Below are positions 34,051 through 48,000 of a stretch of DNA of 64,000 bases, piece by piece. Made by a program: the position numbers and the translations under genes. The DNA comes from Xiphias gladius (Eukaryota > Chordata > Actinopteri > Istiophoriformes > Xiphiidae). The stretch is taken from contig NC_053401.1 in NCBI RefSeq assembly GCF_016859285.1, positions 8,882,469 to 8,946,468 of the forward strand, given 5' to 3'. The notes under the pieces are model-generated. The model was given only the letters and a program-made list of their open reading frames with translations. It was not told the DNA's origin and did not search any database. How positions within the stretch are numbered: position 1 is the stretch's first letter; each line of letters begins with the position of its first letter.

Positions 34051-37000
34051 CTATAAGGCTATACCTGTCCCCTCCATGCCACAACAACTCTGGCACTCTT
34101 GTCTCGAGGAGAAGCGGTTCCGGTTGCCACCGCAGCCCCCGTACACGAACGGTCGGCACTCCCCTGAGCGAGGGTGGAAGTACCAGAGCAGAACATAGTC
34201 TGAACAGGCCCCTTCGGACATGGGCTCCAGGCAGTGCTCTGTTGCTGAAACTGTGCGTGAGATGAGTAAAGAAGCGAGGGGAAAAGGTTACGATAAAACA
34301 GTTGAAGCTGTCCTACAAATTAACATGCTGTAGATTAATTTCATTATTTTCAGATGTTGGATATTTAACATGAATGAGTAACCATCAACTGAGTTGCTGC
34401 ATGCTATTTATTTATTATCATTTCTTCTGATGTAAAATAAAGGTTTAATTACCGCATTCTCTGTTACGCTTCAGATTTTCTTTCTCGTTCCATATTTGTG
34501 TTTATAAATGGCCTCATGAAATCTAACACTCATGCATTGAGTTTTGGTCTTATCATTCTCTCCCACCTTCTGCTCTTAATAATTTCAACTCATTACTGGC
34601 AGATGAAATATGAAGATAGATAGGCAAATAACAAAATATGAGTCGTGATATACATAGCAAGTAGACAAGGGGAAAGAAGAGAGGAGAAAGAAAAATAATA
34701 AGAAAATCAGTCGTCTTGGCTACTCACCAGCAGTGCTTGTTCCAAATACCCTTCTTTTCTTTCTCTGTCCCCACTCCACAGACCCTGCCTCGGGGGAATC
34801 TGAAGCGATAAACAAAATCAATGAGAAGTTTTATAGGTTGGTATTATTCAACCACCCAGGACCAAGAAGGACCAACACTTAATGAATGCCAGTGGCATTT
34901 GGACTAAACTTAAATCGAAATGAGAGTGTAGGTGAGCAACATGGGCAGTGCTGGAACGTTCACTCACAGACTTTTGGGTCTCCTCCAGCGAACTTTCTTT
35001 AAATCTGCAAACTCAGTATGAGGAAATTACGCAATTCATATCCTGCTGACGCTAAAACCAGGGATGAAAGGGGGAATCCAAAAATATCACTAAAAAAAAA
35101 TCAGTGATAGAGCAGGGTAGAGGAAGTTTAAAGGTACATAGCAGCAAGCACCTTTTCCAGTCCACTGTTCTACAAAGGTTGCTGCATTGATTTCTTTTCA
35201 TCTGATTCAATCAAACAAGCTCCACTAACTAGAATGGCACTCATACCTCCGCTGAGGCCAGATATTGATGAAAATGTCAAAAGATGCCCTATTTCGCAAT
35301 ATTAAGGGGAAGTGGTAGTAAAATTTCTGTATCTGCCCCTGCACCAAAATTTAATGGGCCCCTCCCTGGCCCATGCCACATCCCTCCTCCAAGTTTGGTG
35401 CAAATCAGTTCTGTACTTTTTGCGTAAGAAAATAAACAAAGTACAAAGTATAGCATTAGTTAAAGCAGAGTCTTGAACTGGTGGCCATAAAACAACTCCA
35501 AATGAATGACAGTGCTGCTCCTTAACCGCTGGATGTATAAATAAGCGACTGTTTGCTAACAATGTTTTCCATATCAATTTAAAAAGGGATGAAATGTAAA
35601 TGCTGTGTTCTCAACTTGTTTCCATTCCCCCAGGTGGCCAAAAAAAAAAAAAAATCGGTAATTGCAGGTTTAAGCAAAAGTATCTGTGAAATATGAAAAC
35701 TCACACTTTACGGGCCAAGGAAGCGCTTCGGCCTCGGGAAACGTGTAATTTCACACCGCGATGTTTCATTCCTCAGAGAGCATTTTGAGCCTTCTGCACT
35801 CTTTCAGGTGAGTCGAGTGCGTCAGTGTTCAGTGCTTTGTTTTGAAGAGCGAGCGGAAGAAAGAGGAAGGGAGAGCTATCCCAGTGAGAATAGTCATATG
35901 AAGTACGTGCTGAAGGAACACTGGTCACGCAGCGCAGAGGCTGGTACAAGTGCCAGTAATTCTACGTTTACGTCTCCGAATTAAAGGGTAGATATTGAAC
36001 TGTGACCCACTGTGCTTGTTCATGGTCATTATTTTGTACACAGAGTGGTGATTTCTAATGATTGTAATTTATGAATAAACATGCTGACATTGACATTGGG
36101 CAATGACAAGGTTCACTCTTTGATTAGTTTTCTGGTTGAATTGACCTGAGGCAAGAATTAAAATAATTTGAAATGCAGTAAGATATTCTTGCCTGGAGGC
36201 TGTTCTCACTAATGAGCTTCATGGAATATTGTGTGATTTCTTGGTTCATGACGACCTTTTGTTTAACTCTCTGGTTGCTTTTGTCTCGATGCCGATGGCC
36301 TCAGTAACAGCAGCACTTTAGGTGCCGATAGCCACTGAGCTTCCTGAGAAAGACATAACTGACAGATTTCCAGTCAACAACCATGTTTTGTTTTACTTTG
36401 AACATTTTTTGCCTTTCTTTTGGATGGTTGACCGTGAGGGGACAGAGTGGAGACATGGGGGCGATAATAAGGGGATGCACAGTGTTGACCTCCTCTCCAC
36501 AGCATGCGGTAGTTGCGAATTGCATATAGCAAATTTCAAAGTATTAGTACTGTGACACTGATAAGCCAGACACAGAAAAAATGTTTCTGACGAGTCCTAA
36601 AGTAGCCTCAACATGATTTCTGGCTACATTACCATTTAACTCAGTGTTAAATCCCACCTAACTGACAATACAAATATATCTATATAAAAAATAAAAGACA
36701 ACCGGTGAAAAGCACAACGTGATCTTTCTTTTAGTGAGAATAACAGAAGCATGATAATACACTCTGAGGTGTCCCAATGTGAGAAAATTAACTGGAGGTA
36801 ATGATATCAGTGATACTTATATTCCAACATTTTCTTTATCCAAGCACCTCCCAAAGTCCCCTCAATATCAACTAAGACACTAGAAAAACTGCCTACAGCT
36901 GTTACACATAAATATGGCATATGTAACCATTTAGCCATGACACACATTCGGTCACTCCCTACAAAGCTGTTGTGGGGACAACTGGGCAATTTTGAAAATT

Positions 37001-39022
37001 ATGATATCCCTGGCATCTGTGTGTTTGGCCAGGGGCATGGACCCTGCCAACAGTAACTTTTGTGGACATGTACTAACATGATTATGTTTTTTTTGTTTTT
37101 GTTTTTTTTACCAGTGCGGTTTGGTAGCATCCTTTCTTCTCCGAGGACCACGGGGGCAGGACTGGTCATTTCTTCAACCCTGTCTCCATATTCTTCCTCC
37201 TCCTGTTGTCCACCTACGTCTCCTTCCCCTCCATGGAAGTCACGAGAGAGGGATATCTCTACATCTCCTGGCTTGTTTTTCTTGCCAGTCTCCGTGGTTG
37301 TTCCGTCTGGGTCCACGGACCTTACCATGAACTTGTATTCCAACCCTGTAATGATAAAAACATGATACGCACACATTCACTGACGTGCACGAACACCACA
37401 TCAGAATGATGTTTTGAATATTTTCTGTCTTGTACTACACTTTTATTGCATCAACATACTGCAGAGTATTCAGTAACACAGTCTTCTCTTTAAGAACACA
37501 AAATGATCGTTTCATGTATTTCCAAGTGGACTTGACAGCTTTTTATTGGTTTATTCCACCTTGACCACTGTACTTAAAATACTTCACTTAACTGTAGAGA
37601 TCCATCCACCGCCATTTTGCCGAGAGCCAACCCAAAAGTGATTAAAACACACAACCCCACACTGTACAATGGGACAAACCCAGCTCTGATTTTCTCACAA
37701 TCAGCCACCAAATATATCGCATTACTAGTAATGTGGTTTTAACAAGTTAGTTCACTAGTTGGCAAGTAGACAATTAATTCTTTTCTGAAATCTTTTTTTT
37801 TTCTGCAACTATGTATATATTTTCATGTTATTCTCCTCTTGGTAATTACGAATATTTTAAACCAAAAGTGTCTCACTGCAAGTGGTAAACAGCAGGGATC
37901 CAAAGCAAAGTAGAGTCTTAAAAACATAAATCTCTATGATATTATGTAATAATTACAGAAATACTTATAAAATGTATCATGAGAAAATATCTGCTGGAGT
38001 TTAACTAGAGATGGTGTAAAATTGTTTCATGAATCATAATAAAAACCATTTCTGATATCAGAATTCATCACCTAAAGAAACTCTACTCTTAATTATTAGC
38101 ACAGCGGCCATAATGCAAAGAGTAAGTAAAACTATATTTATATATATACCACTTTTAAAACCAAGGTTACGAAGAGCTTCACATTTAAAAGGGCAATAAA
38201 AAACACAGACTAAACATTTAAGTTAAGTTTATTTAAGTTTGGTCACCATGAGTCTTGAACTTTGAGCGGGGTGCAACAAGGAGCCCCTTGTTCTGAGAAA
38301 CTTGAGTGGACCTGTGTGGGATCCGCAACTCACGGATATAATGATTCTTTTTCACATTTTTTCAAAGCAGGAAAAGCACAGGTGTTGGTAATGACACTAA
38401 CAATGGCCATGTTCTATTCAAACGTCCCATTAAACCATAACGGTGTGATGGTGACACCTGAAACTGAAGCAGTTAATAGAATTCAGCCATCATACATTTT
38501 ATTATTTACACCTATGCTTTTCATACGGGGACATGTCAAAATGTGTTTTGATTAAAAAAAATAAAAAAAAACCTACTGCAGAAAGGTTGACAATAAGCAG
38601 AATTATCCTCTAACTGTCTTAGAGGAGTGTGGATTCGTGGTGAGGCGTCCCTCTTAATGGCAGTCTCGTGTTTGTGAATGGCTCTACTGTTGCTTTGCAC
38701 CATGGTGTGTGTTCCTCTGAGAGAACATAGCAGATGGCCCAACACACACGGGTGCCGCGCTGCTGCCAGAGGAGCTCTACAACAAACAACCACACAAACG
38801 CACGCGCACGCAATCACACTCACACAATATGTAGGCCCACCTGGAGTGACTCTGAGGCTTTTCTTGGATAAACGCACAGAAAGGCAGAAGCGTGTATACT
38901 GTGGAGGGTTCAAAATGTGCAACTGGATAACATGACAGCCACCAAACCCACGCGCACACGCTCACGAACTTACCACACTTTTCTGTTACCCCCTGGGTGA
39001 CTAGCTCCTTCACCTCTTCAGC
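34051..39022 (-). CDS. col7a1: col7a1 NC2 domain with C-terminal Kunitz module
   Basis: Exons 38974-39022, 37112-37345, 34728-34799 and 34051-34244 give 182 residues. The first ends [13 protein letters not shown]; its Cys matches the NC2 cysteines that link antiparallel dimers in human. The second has an acidic stretch (EEEEYGD) like human NC2. The third contains the polybasic RKKRRVFG. The last is a Kunitz domain: [45 protein letters not shown]. All six Kunitz cysteines are present plus one adjacent extra. The residue after the second Cys (the P1 position) is Ser, so classic trypsin inhibition is unlikely. Stop TAG at 34051-34053. Confidence 0.93.
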
Positions 39023-42000
39023 CTTGAGACAGAGAAAGGGATCACGTTCACCGAGTCATTTTGATAACTATGTATGTATAATTTTAAACATGTGTGTGTT
39101 TGATTGTGTTTGTGTGTGATAAACACGTACTGAGAGTCCCGGCTCTCCCTTCTCCCCCTTTGCTCCTTCATTCCCCACTATACCCTATAAAAAAGAACAC
39201 TTGAACACATTAACATTCACAGGTCTTGTACACATGTAGTACACCAACACAGGTGACTTTACTTATTTTGGCTAATTAGACCTCTGCTCAGGACTGTGTG
39301 CATATGTGCAGACTGTGTTTGATTGACATCTCGCTGGGTCTCCTGTCGGCTTTAATGCTCCAGGTAGGGCAGGACAAATGACACCCTCATTTATCAGTCT
39401 TATAAATACGCGGAGGGTGGTGACTTCGTGTAATACCCAGCACAGATCTGCCCGACTTCATCCAGAGCGGAGGTCTAAAAAGCCAAAAGAACTGAGAGCA
39501 TTTGTGGGAGCATGCAGGAGCTTTAAATGCATGTGATAAATGACATACGTTTTACCCCTTGGTGTCTTTAATGATACTGTGTAATCAACTGCGGGAAAAA
39601 ATTAGCATCAAAACTGCTATAGAAAAGTTTCAGCCCCCTTTCCTAGCTAGCCTCTGTTTGATTAGCTTCTGCCACCAGGATTAAAGCTGTTCTGGTCAAT
39701 ATTTGTACTGTAACAATGGATCAAACCCACTGCAAAATGAGCCCTACGTCTGCAGTTCGCCACATCTGTATGTAGCTTTAAAAATGTCTTTCAGCTCATT
39801 GATCCGTTTTTATGGCCTGGTTGCTGTCTTAGTTTAAAAGCTGATAATACATCAACATTGTGTTTACAGCTTCTTTCCGCTGTCCCCACGTGGCCAAAAA
39901 AAGCAGTTTAAACAAAGATTCTGTAACAACATATCCCGAGGTTCCCAGCCAGGAGCACGCTCTGTGCTGTAGTTGTGAAATGCTAATAAAATAATTGTTT
40001 TAGGTTTTTTTCTTATCTTCAATCATCTTAAAATTGAAATCCCAACACAACATTCTTTAACTTCCAGAGAGACGAATCAAATAAGCCATCTATGAGAAGC
40101 GTTACAGAAGCTAGTGAACATGAGGCTCACTTTCTGTGCTATAAGTGTACTTGGCGGAGTGTCTTTAGAGAGCTGAATGGTGTGTGTTTGTATATGAATC
40201 TCACACTCTCTCCTCTTTGTCCTGGTGTCCCTGGTGCACCCCTCTGACATGGCCTCGATCTGCCTCTACTGCCCCTCTTCCCCTGTTTGACAAAAATCAG
40301 AGTGCAAGCAGAGTAAACCCATCCTGAGTTTTGAAATTCTTTCATACGACGCTCCTACGTCAACAGGATAAAAATCCATAGCAGCACATCCCATCACTCA
40401 CTTCAAACAGTATGTAAGACAGACCAATTAGGTACATCCCTCCATTAGAGGTTTCCAGCCACTCTCTGTCAACACTGAGAGTCTGGTAATTGTAGCTGAA
40501 AGGAGCTAATTGAGTAAGATCTTACTTGAAAGCTGCAGACGGAAATAAACCTCTGTGTGTTATGAGCGTGTGTGAGTGTGTTAATTAATGACGTGTCTCT
40601 GCTGTATCCACTGCTGCAGTATACAGAGCACATGCTGCCTTTCTCTGAACAAGGCACAGACTTGGTGGCGAGTGGAATCAAGCTCAGCTCATCCTTCGGT
40701 TCAAGGTGTTCTGTCAAATGTCACTCTTCCTTTCTTTTGAGTTGGACTTTGCGAATACAAAAATGTATTTGTGAAAGAGAATGTGAGTTAGAAAAATACT
40801 TAATTTGCTTGCACAGCTATATATGTACAGGTGCCTGTTCTGCCCCATTTAATTTCTGTCAATTTAATGGACTAAGTGTGTTGTCATTTCTTGCTACAGT
40901 CTAATGATGAGTCCTAAAAGCAGATTGATTTCAAGACCCCGATACCACATATCATTTATAAACATATCTCACCCACGGGAGACATACTTTACTGTATGTT
41001 TCTGTTCATAGTAGCTTCTGATGTGTTGGCTAAACAAGTGACTATATTGTGGCTGCACCATTCAGTTAAAGACAGTGGTAATTAGGCTTGTTCTTGGATG
41101 GCTATACTTATAAAGTACTGATTTATACCTTCAACTACACTACTGGTGGGCACCAGCCAGTGAAAAAAGTCTGTAGTTGCTAATAACTTTTTTGAGCTTG
41201 TTTTTGTGTGGTAACAACCTAATGTATCTCAAGAAAACAAATTGCGATTTAATCACGTGTGTATTTATTTTTTAAACCCTCCCTGTATGATCCCACAAAA
41301 AATATTTAATCATGTTATTTTTCTGCTGTATCAAATGCTGCTTCCATAAATTAAATCGTGACTTAAGTATGGTCACAATAATGCATTGTCACTGCAGCAT
41401 CGAAATATAGGTCAGTATCATATATCCCCAATATATGTACCTTAAGGCCAGTGTCCCCACGGGGACCTGATGGTCCTGGTGGCCCCTCATCTCCATGCCT
41501 TCCTGGGCTCCCTGCTGACCCCTTAAAGCCTGGGAAACCTGGGAAACCTGCTGCCCCCTGAATAAAAACAAAACAAAAATAAAAAAAAACCCCACAACAA
41601 TACTTTGCAAAGTACTTTTTCATGGGGAATGAAAGAAAATACAGCTGTGACAAGTACATAATCAGTACTGAAATTAGACGGATGATGAACAGTGATATTG
41701 CTGTTCATTTACTCACCTTTTCCCCTTTCACTCCTGGTTCACCGTCAACACCATTGATCCCGCCTTCTCCCCTGTCACCCTAAAATTTCACACGATGAAA
41801 AATGCAAATTAAAGGGAAAATAATGCCTCTGCGCACGTTTGGAGAAGAGAGAAAGAGAAATATGTGCACACTTGAATGTTTACCTTGCGCCCTGTGAGTC
41901 CATTCAGTCCAGGTATACCAGGGGTGCCGGTTTGCCCCATATCTCCCTGTTTTGCAAAGACACCATGTTAGCCATGTCACATACACAGAGTTCTCTAGAA

Positions 42001-45000
42001 AACTGATGGGATTTCTTCAGGTGACATTGTTAGATAACTTATAACTCTTTTTTTGGTCTAATTAGAATCTAATTAAGGCCTAACCTTTTCTCCATCCAGG
42101 CCTGGACTCCCAATGCGTCCAGGTAAACCTCTGAAACCCTGGAAGAGCAGGTAACATTGCAGAAAATGACTACACTAATAAAAAAGCTGAAACCAAAATA
42201 AAAATACCAAATAAAACAACCACAAGGGATGAAAGTGGGGGGAAAAAAACAATCAGCAGGACAATTGTCACCAATAATAATTGTCTTTACCTTTTCTCCT
42301 TTCTCCCCTTTGTCTCCTGGTAAGCCTGGTTCTCCTGGATCACCCTGGGAAAAAATACAACAAAACAAACAAATGACAGAATTAATAAAGAAATCATGTT
42401 GAATTTTTAAAATGAAAAGGATCATGATTGGTTATATATTGGTTTTCAGTGTACCTGATTGCCCTTTTGGCCTTGTAGTCCTATGTCTCCTCTGTCCCCT
42501 TTGGCCCCATCCATTCCATGATCCCCACTGCGACCCTTAAATCCCATCATGCATATTACTCTATGTGATTCCCTGAAGTTAATGCTGAATTCAAAATGTT
42601 GTGCATTAAAAATGACTGAATGCTTGTTTTTTACCCTCACTCCATTGAGTCCTGGCTCTCCTGGATCTCCCTGTAGAAAAGAAGGCATTTTCACACACAG
42701 TAGTGTAATAATAAAGCACTGGGTGGTTAAACTAATGTTGCTGCAGTGTCAAGATATTCAAATGACACCTTACTTACCTTCTGGCCTACAGGTCCTCGTG
42801 CTCCAAACCGTCCCAACGCACCCTTGGTGCCCGCATCACCCTTTAGGCCCTTTTAAAAACAATTCAAAATACTTTCCATAATAATGATTTATTTTAGTTT
42901 AAGTGACAACTGCAGTCCCATTTATTATAGATAAAAGTATCAAGCAAGCTGATAATTGTCTAACAGAGACTTAATCATGACTGGCACTACATTGCTGTTG
43001 AGGTGCCCTTGAGCCTGGCACTGAACCGCCACTGTATCATTTCCAAGCTCTAAATGTCTTGTGAGAATATTCGTCTTCTTTGTGCCTTCTTAAATGTTTA
43101 CGTTAAGTTTTATTACCTTGACTCCAGGAGGACCATCCTCGCCCTTTTCTCCTTTGTCGCCATCAAAACCTGGCGGGCCTCGCTCACCCTGAAACAAAAC
43201 GTCTACTCAATTCTTCATAGATCTTTTTTATGTCTTGAATTCGTGTGTGTTTTTTAGATATTACTTTGTGTGTTTTTGTAGATATGTTTGGATATTTATA
43301 GTAATAATTTATTTATTAAAGAATTAATTCCTTAATCCACCTATAGTTTTTTAAAGCTTATATCCTTTGATTGTTTTAGCTTGGTCACTAAGAGTGTTTT
43401 TCTTTCTTCTCGTATTTGTTGTGTGTGCATTTGTTGCCCTGGGTAGCAACATGCAATTGTCCTGGAAGGTTAGATAAAGTTGTGTTGAACTGTACTGAAT
43501 TGAAACCAGATGGCAGAGATTGTCAGGTTACTTTACTTGAATTTAAGTTTCTTGCGCAATACGATACATGACCGTAGCCTCCCTCACCGCATCTCCTTTG
43601 GAACCCTTAAGGCCACGGGGTCCTTGGATTTGAAGCACACTCCCCTGTAGGAAGGAATTTAATTGTGAATTCATGGCGCGAGTGAATGTAATCTGCAACA
43701 AATAATAAAGAAATTATTCCGGATTCACATAGATATACTTATAGAGCTGTGACTTGTGTATACTTCTTCTTTGATCTTGTATGATAGACAGTATGTCTTG
43801 TCAGCAAACACATCCCCCATGTGAAGCCCCATCTGTAGGAGTCACTACAAAGGCGTAATACTTTGGGATTTTTCCACAGAGCCACATGAAAATCATCATA
43901 CCCTTTCTCCTCTGACTCCAGGTAACCCACGGTCTCCCTGAAAAGACACGTGATTCTTAAAACGACTTTCCAAACATGATCATTTCAGTTGTGTCAACAC
44001 AAGTACAGATTACATTATATCTCATGCTACCATGCTGTTGCAACAGGGAAATTGCTTACCCCCATCGCAGCATTTTATTATATCCTTTCCCATTACACTA
44101 TAATCCAGTCCAATATTATCCACCTTTGATAAAATGTCATGAACGGTTGTTGTAGACAACGTGACCAGGGTATAGTGGTATTTCACAGGAATGAGTGCGA
44201 TAAATAAATCACATAGCCACACCACAGTTGTGACACATCCATAGAGAAGAAACAAACATATATGAAGGCAGACTGGCTGACACCTGACATCAATCTTATC
44301 AACATGACCTGGACCTACTGACACTTACAGATGAATGAGAAATTTCTATGTCAGAAAAGAAAGGATTCTACAGGAGCATGTAGACATTCGAATGCCAACG
44401 TTGGCCATTCAAACCTCATACCTCACTGCTGACGCAAAAAACCGTAATGGTGAGTCCTGTGTACATAAAGATTATCAACACGCAGGCAGATAAGATCAAG
44501 ATGTTCATTAACGTTCCAGCATCTCAGGAATCGCAGCGTTTTCATGCTTTTACCGCGCTGCGGTGTATAGATTTTACGAAAATCTGCAGCGTAAATTGAA
44601 AAACATGGCGTTTCAGTCCTTTGGGTGAGCGCACTTCGATGATGAATGAGGTCAGAAAACAGCAAGAATGGCCAAAAGTATGTATGTTCCCCAGGTTATC
44701 AGGTGATTCCATTACAACATTGTGACACTTGGGTCTGACATTGACACAGACGATATGAGTCCAAAGATCTATTTTCTATCCTCCCTGCAGTGCTTGGTGG
44801 TTGTTATATGGTATAATATCCAGGGAACATTTTCTTGACACGGCACATAGGTGCCTTGGTAAAAATGAAGCATTATTTAACGAAACACTGTTGCTGATCA
44901 GAAGCATCATTTCAGAGCTACGGTCTCCCGGTCCTTAAATGAAATTTTAGTAGGAAAATGTCCCAGAGTGTCGAGATGGCTCTAGTGACATGAAAAAACA

Positions 45001-48000
45001 ATTTCAGTTCATTCCAGTTGCGAGAGGGGGGCCCACATCTCAAGTTATCAGAGTATCTTTGGGATTATTCCAGTGACTTTAATAACTAACAAAGTCGTAT
45101 TTGCTGAATTTTAGGGACACCAAATTAGCAAATATTGGTGAAAGACAGGACATTTGCAAAAAATAAACATCACTGATTTCCATATTAGCATTTCATTCAT
45201 TATGTTATCAGCGATTCGGCTACAGTTTCCAACTGACAAATCATGAGATAACAGCTCACCTTTTCACCTTTGCTACCACGCAAGCCTTTTGGACCCTAGT
45301 AAAAAAAAAAAAAAACAAAGTATAAGAAAATGATTTTTGTCTCCTAGCGTACTGTACACAAGTGAACCTCTAATGATCCTAAAGGAAATTTTGTACTCAG
45401 TTGTATGGTTAAGAAAAATTGTTTACTATATGCCCAGAAGTTCCTTTAACACCTGGAGTGCCTTTTTCACCCTGAAAGAAAAGAAATATTTTAAGTTCTC
45501 AGCACAATCCACCAGCATCACTGACTGTACTAAATGGATCGACCAGTAAGATTAGACAAAGACTTGATTGCATTAGATTAACACAGGGACAAAAACACGA
45601 TATAATCAGTGATATATACCCCAGAGTTTCAAATGCAAAAGGTTTTTTTTTTTTTTTTGCATGGTCATCTGAGATGTCAACATTATGAGAAAAAAAAGCA
45701 AACAAACAGATGGGCAGATGTTGTAACTGTCCCGGCAGATATTTCATAATCCTTAACTGACACGCTAACTGTTGATCACAGTGAGCGATCATCTAAACAG
45801 AGACTGAATCTGCTCCAAATGTTGTTCACCATCGCTGGCAAAGTAATGGAGGTTATCTGACACCTATGAGCTGAACGCACCCTTCTGCCCTGGAAGCCAA
45901 ACAAACCCCTGGCACCAGGCTCTCCTGGAATACTGTCACCCTGATGAAAATGAGAGGGGCACAGTAAAGAATTAATATAGTAATGATAAACTTTTTATTT
46001 CTCTTACAGCTGATCAAAATGAAAATAACAGTATGCTGCTGCGAAAAAAACCCAAAACTAAATTCTTATAACATTATATTGAAATAACGGATCGAACACA
46101 ATAAAAGTTAGTGCTAGGTCTACTCAGATATCATATATGCAGTATTTCTACCTTTTCTCCTTTTACTCCAGGTACACCAGGATGACCCTTTATTTGAGAG
46201 ATGCAGTGGTAGCAAAAGAAAATATCATTAACCACAATTTCCAGTTAGTAATCAATCAGATATGTAAAAAAAAAACAAAACTAACTTGAAATCAACTCCC
46301 ACACACTCCAACATACTGCAAATGGGCAACTTTACTATGCTACTGGGTGGGAGCTGGAAGGGTAAAGTCTGTTTAATATCCGGTTCAACTGATTCGGACA
46401 TTTGCGTTCAGGCATACAGCTCCTCTGGGTAATGGATAGAAAAGTCCAGGGTTTAGTGCATGTGTAAAAGCAGCTGTACTATCTGATACTATGTGTAATA
46501 AATTATAAGTAAATTTCTATTAGAGTAGGCAGCTCCATCAAAAATCACCAAAATCAGATTCAACACTTGCAAAGATCATTTAGATCATTGGTATTTTCTT
46601 ACGTGAGATCCTGGTGCTCCTCGAGGTCCAGGAGCTCCAGGTGATCCGTTCTTCCCCCTTTTACCTCGCTCACCCTGCATCAACACACAAAACATCTTGC
46701 GTCTCTGTTAAACCCAGTGGCACGACCTTCTCTGTCTGTGTCCGTATTCATTCACAACCATAAAGCATCTATTCACAAACTTTCACTATCTTGCTTTTAC
46801 TCATGATACACGGTGATGCACCTCTCTGCCCGGTTCCCCTGCGTCCCCTGGGGGACCCCTAAGACCTGGGGAGCCTTGGACGCCTGCGTTACCACGGATA
46901 CCCTGGATTCCCTGAGCACCAGGAGGTCCTGGCTCACCCGGTTCACCCTGAGGTAAAGCGGAAGTACGGAAAAACGGAGAGAGAGAGGAAGATAGAGTCA
47001 AATGACAAACACAGAGTTAAAGGTCACTTTTTTCATTTAATGTTATTATTCAGCTCTTCTATTATTTTTGAATAATTGCTTTCAAATAAAGTTCTTTTCC
47101 TTTTATCACATTAAAAGCTCAAACAAAACTTTAAATGAGCGAGCGACTTGCTGAGCCAATTAAGTCTAAGTCTAAATTAAAACTGCAATGAGAAACAAAG
47201 TCAATCAAAGTGAATGTGATAGAAAAGACTGTGAGGATTAATTGATTTAGTTATAAGTTAAGCTTCTTCTTCTTTTTTTTCTTTTTTTAAAAAACTTTTT
47301 CAGCAAGGGCAGGGAGGGATATTTCACCTTCTGTCCAGGAGGACCAGCCTGGCCTTCTGGCCCTCTGTGGCCGGTTCCTGGCTCTCCCTAAACACACAAA
47401 ACAAACATGTCTACACAATTTTTCACTGCCATTCCTTTAAAAAAAAAAAAAAAAAAAGTCCCAACTCTAAGATTTCACTTTCACAAATGAAAGGATTCAT
47501 GGAGATCACAGCTTAGTTACGAGTGAACATTGTACTTACCTTTTGTCCTTTTTCACCAAACTCACCCTGAAAAGTGTGGGCAAAAAAAGCACATATCAGT
47601 TGGAAAGTTGGAACGCACCTCAACACATCTTTTTTCAAGCGCCAAAACAAACAAACACTGAGGAAATCTAAGTTAAAAAAAAGCACAGAAGAAAAAGCAG
47701 GCTTCTCAGCATGTTTAACAAGGGGAATTATTAATGCCCGCTTTAATCTGATGTCTCACAGTGAAACAGAAATAGAACAGAGGGGGCATCAAAGGCCTGG
47801 ACTCAACTGGCTTTAATGACAGGCGAGACGAGAGAGAAGCTCTCCCTGAGCTCTGATGTCATTTACTGATGCAATGTGGGTAGGCGGGGGGGAGCCGCGG
47901 TGATGTTTGCATGAACCGGTGGCACATTTTCATGCGGCGACTGTCAGCCCTGCTCTGTGATCTCGGGGCGATGGTAGTAATGATTTCACATCAGTGTAAT

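Larger units (their letters stand above)
34800..37111 (-). other. Large col7a1 intron in NC2
   Basis: Intron between 37112-37345 and 34728-34799. No exon seen. It carries two repeat-derived blocks, at about 35268-35440 and 35450-35670. Confidence 0.6.

Noticed and set aside
44022-44324. Minus-strand ORF with a good donor (gtaagc) in a col7a1 intron
   Set aside because: No Gly-X-Y pattern, and the flanking collagen exons already join in phase.
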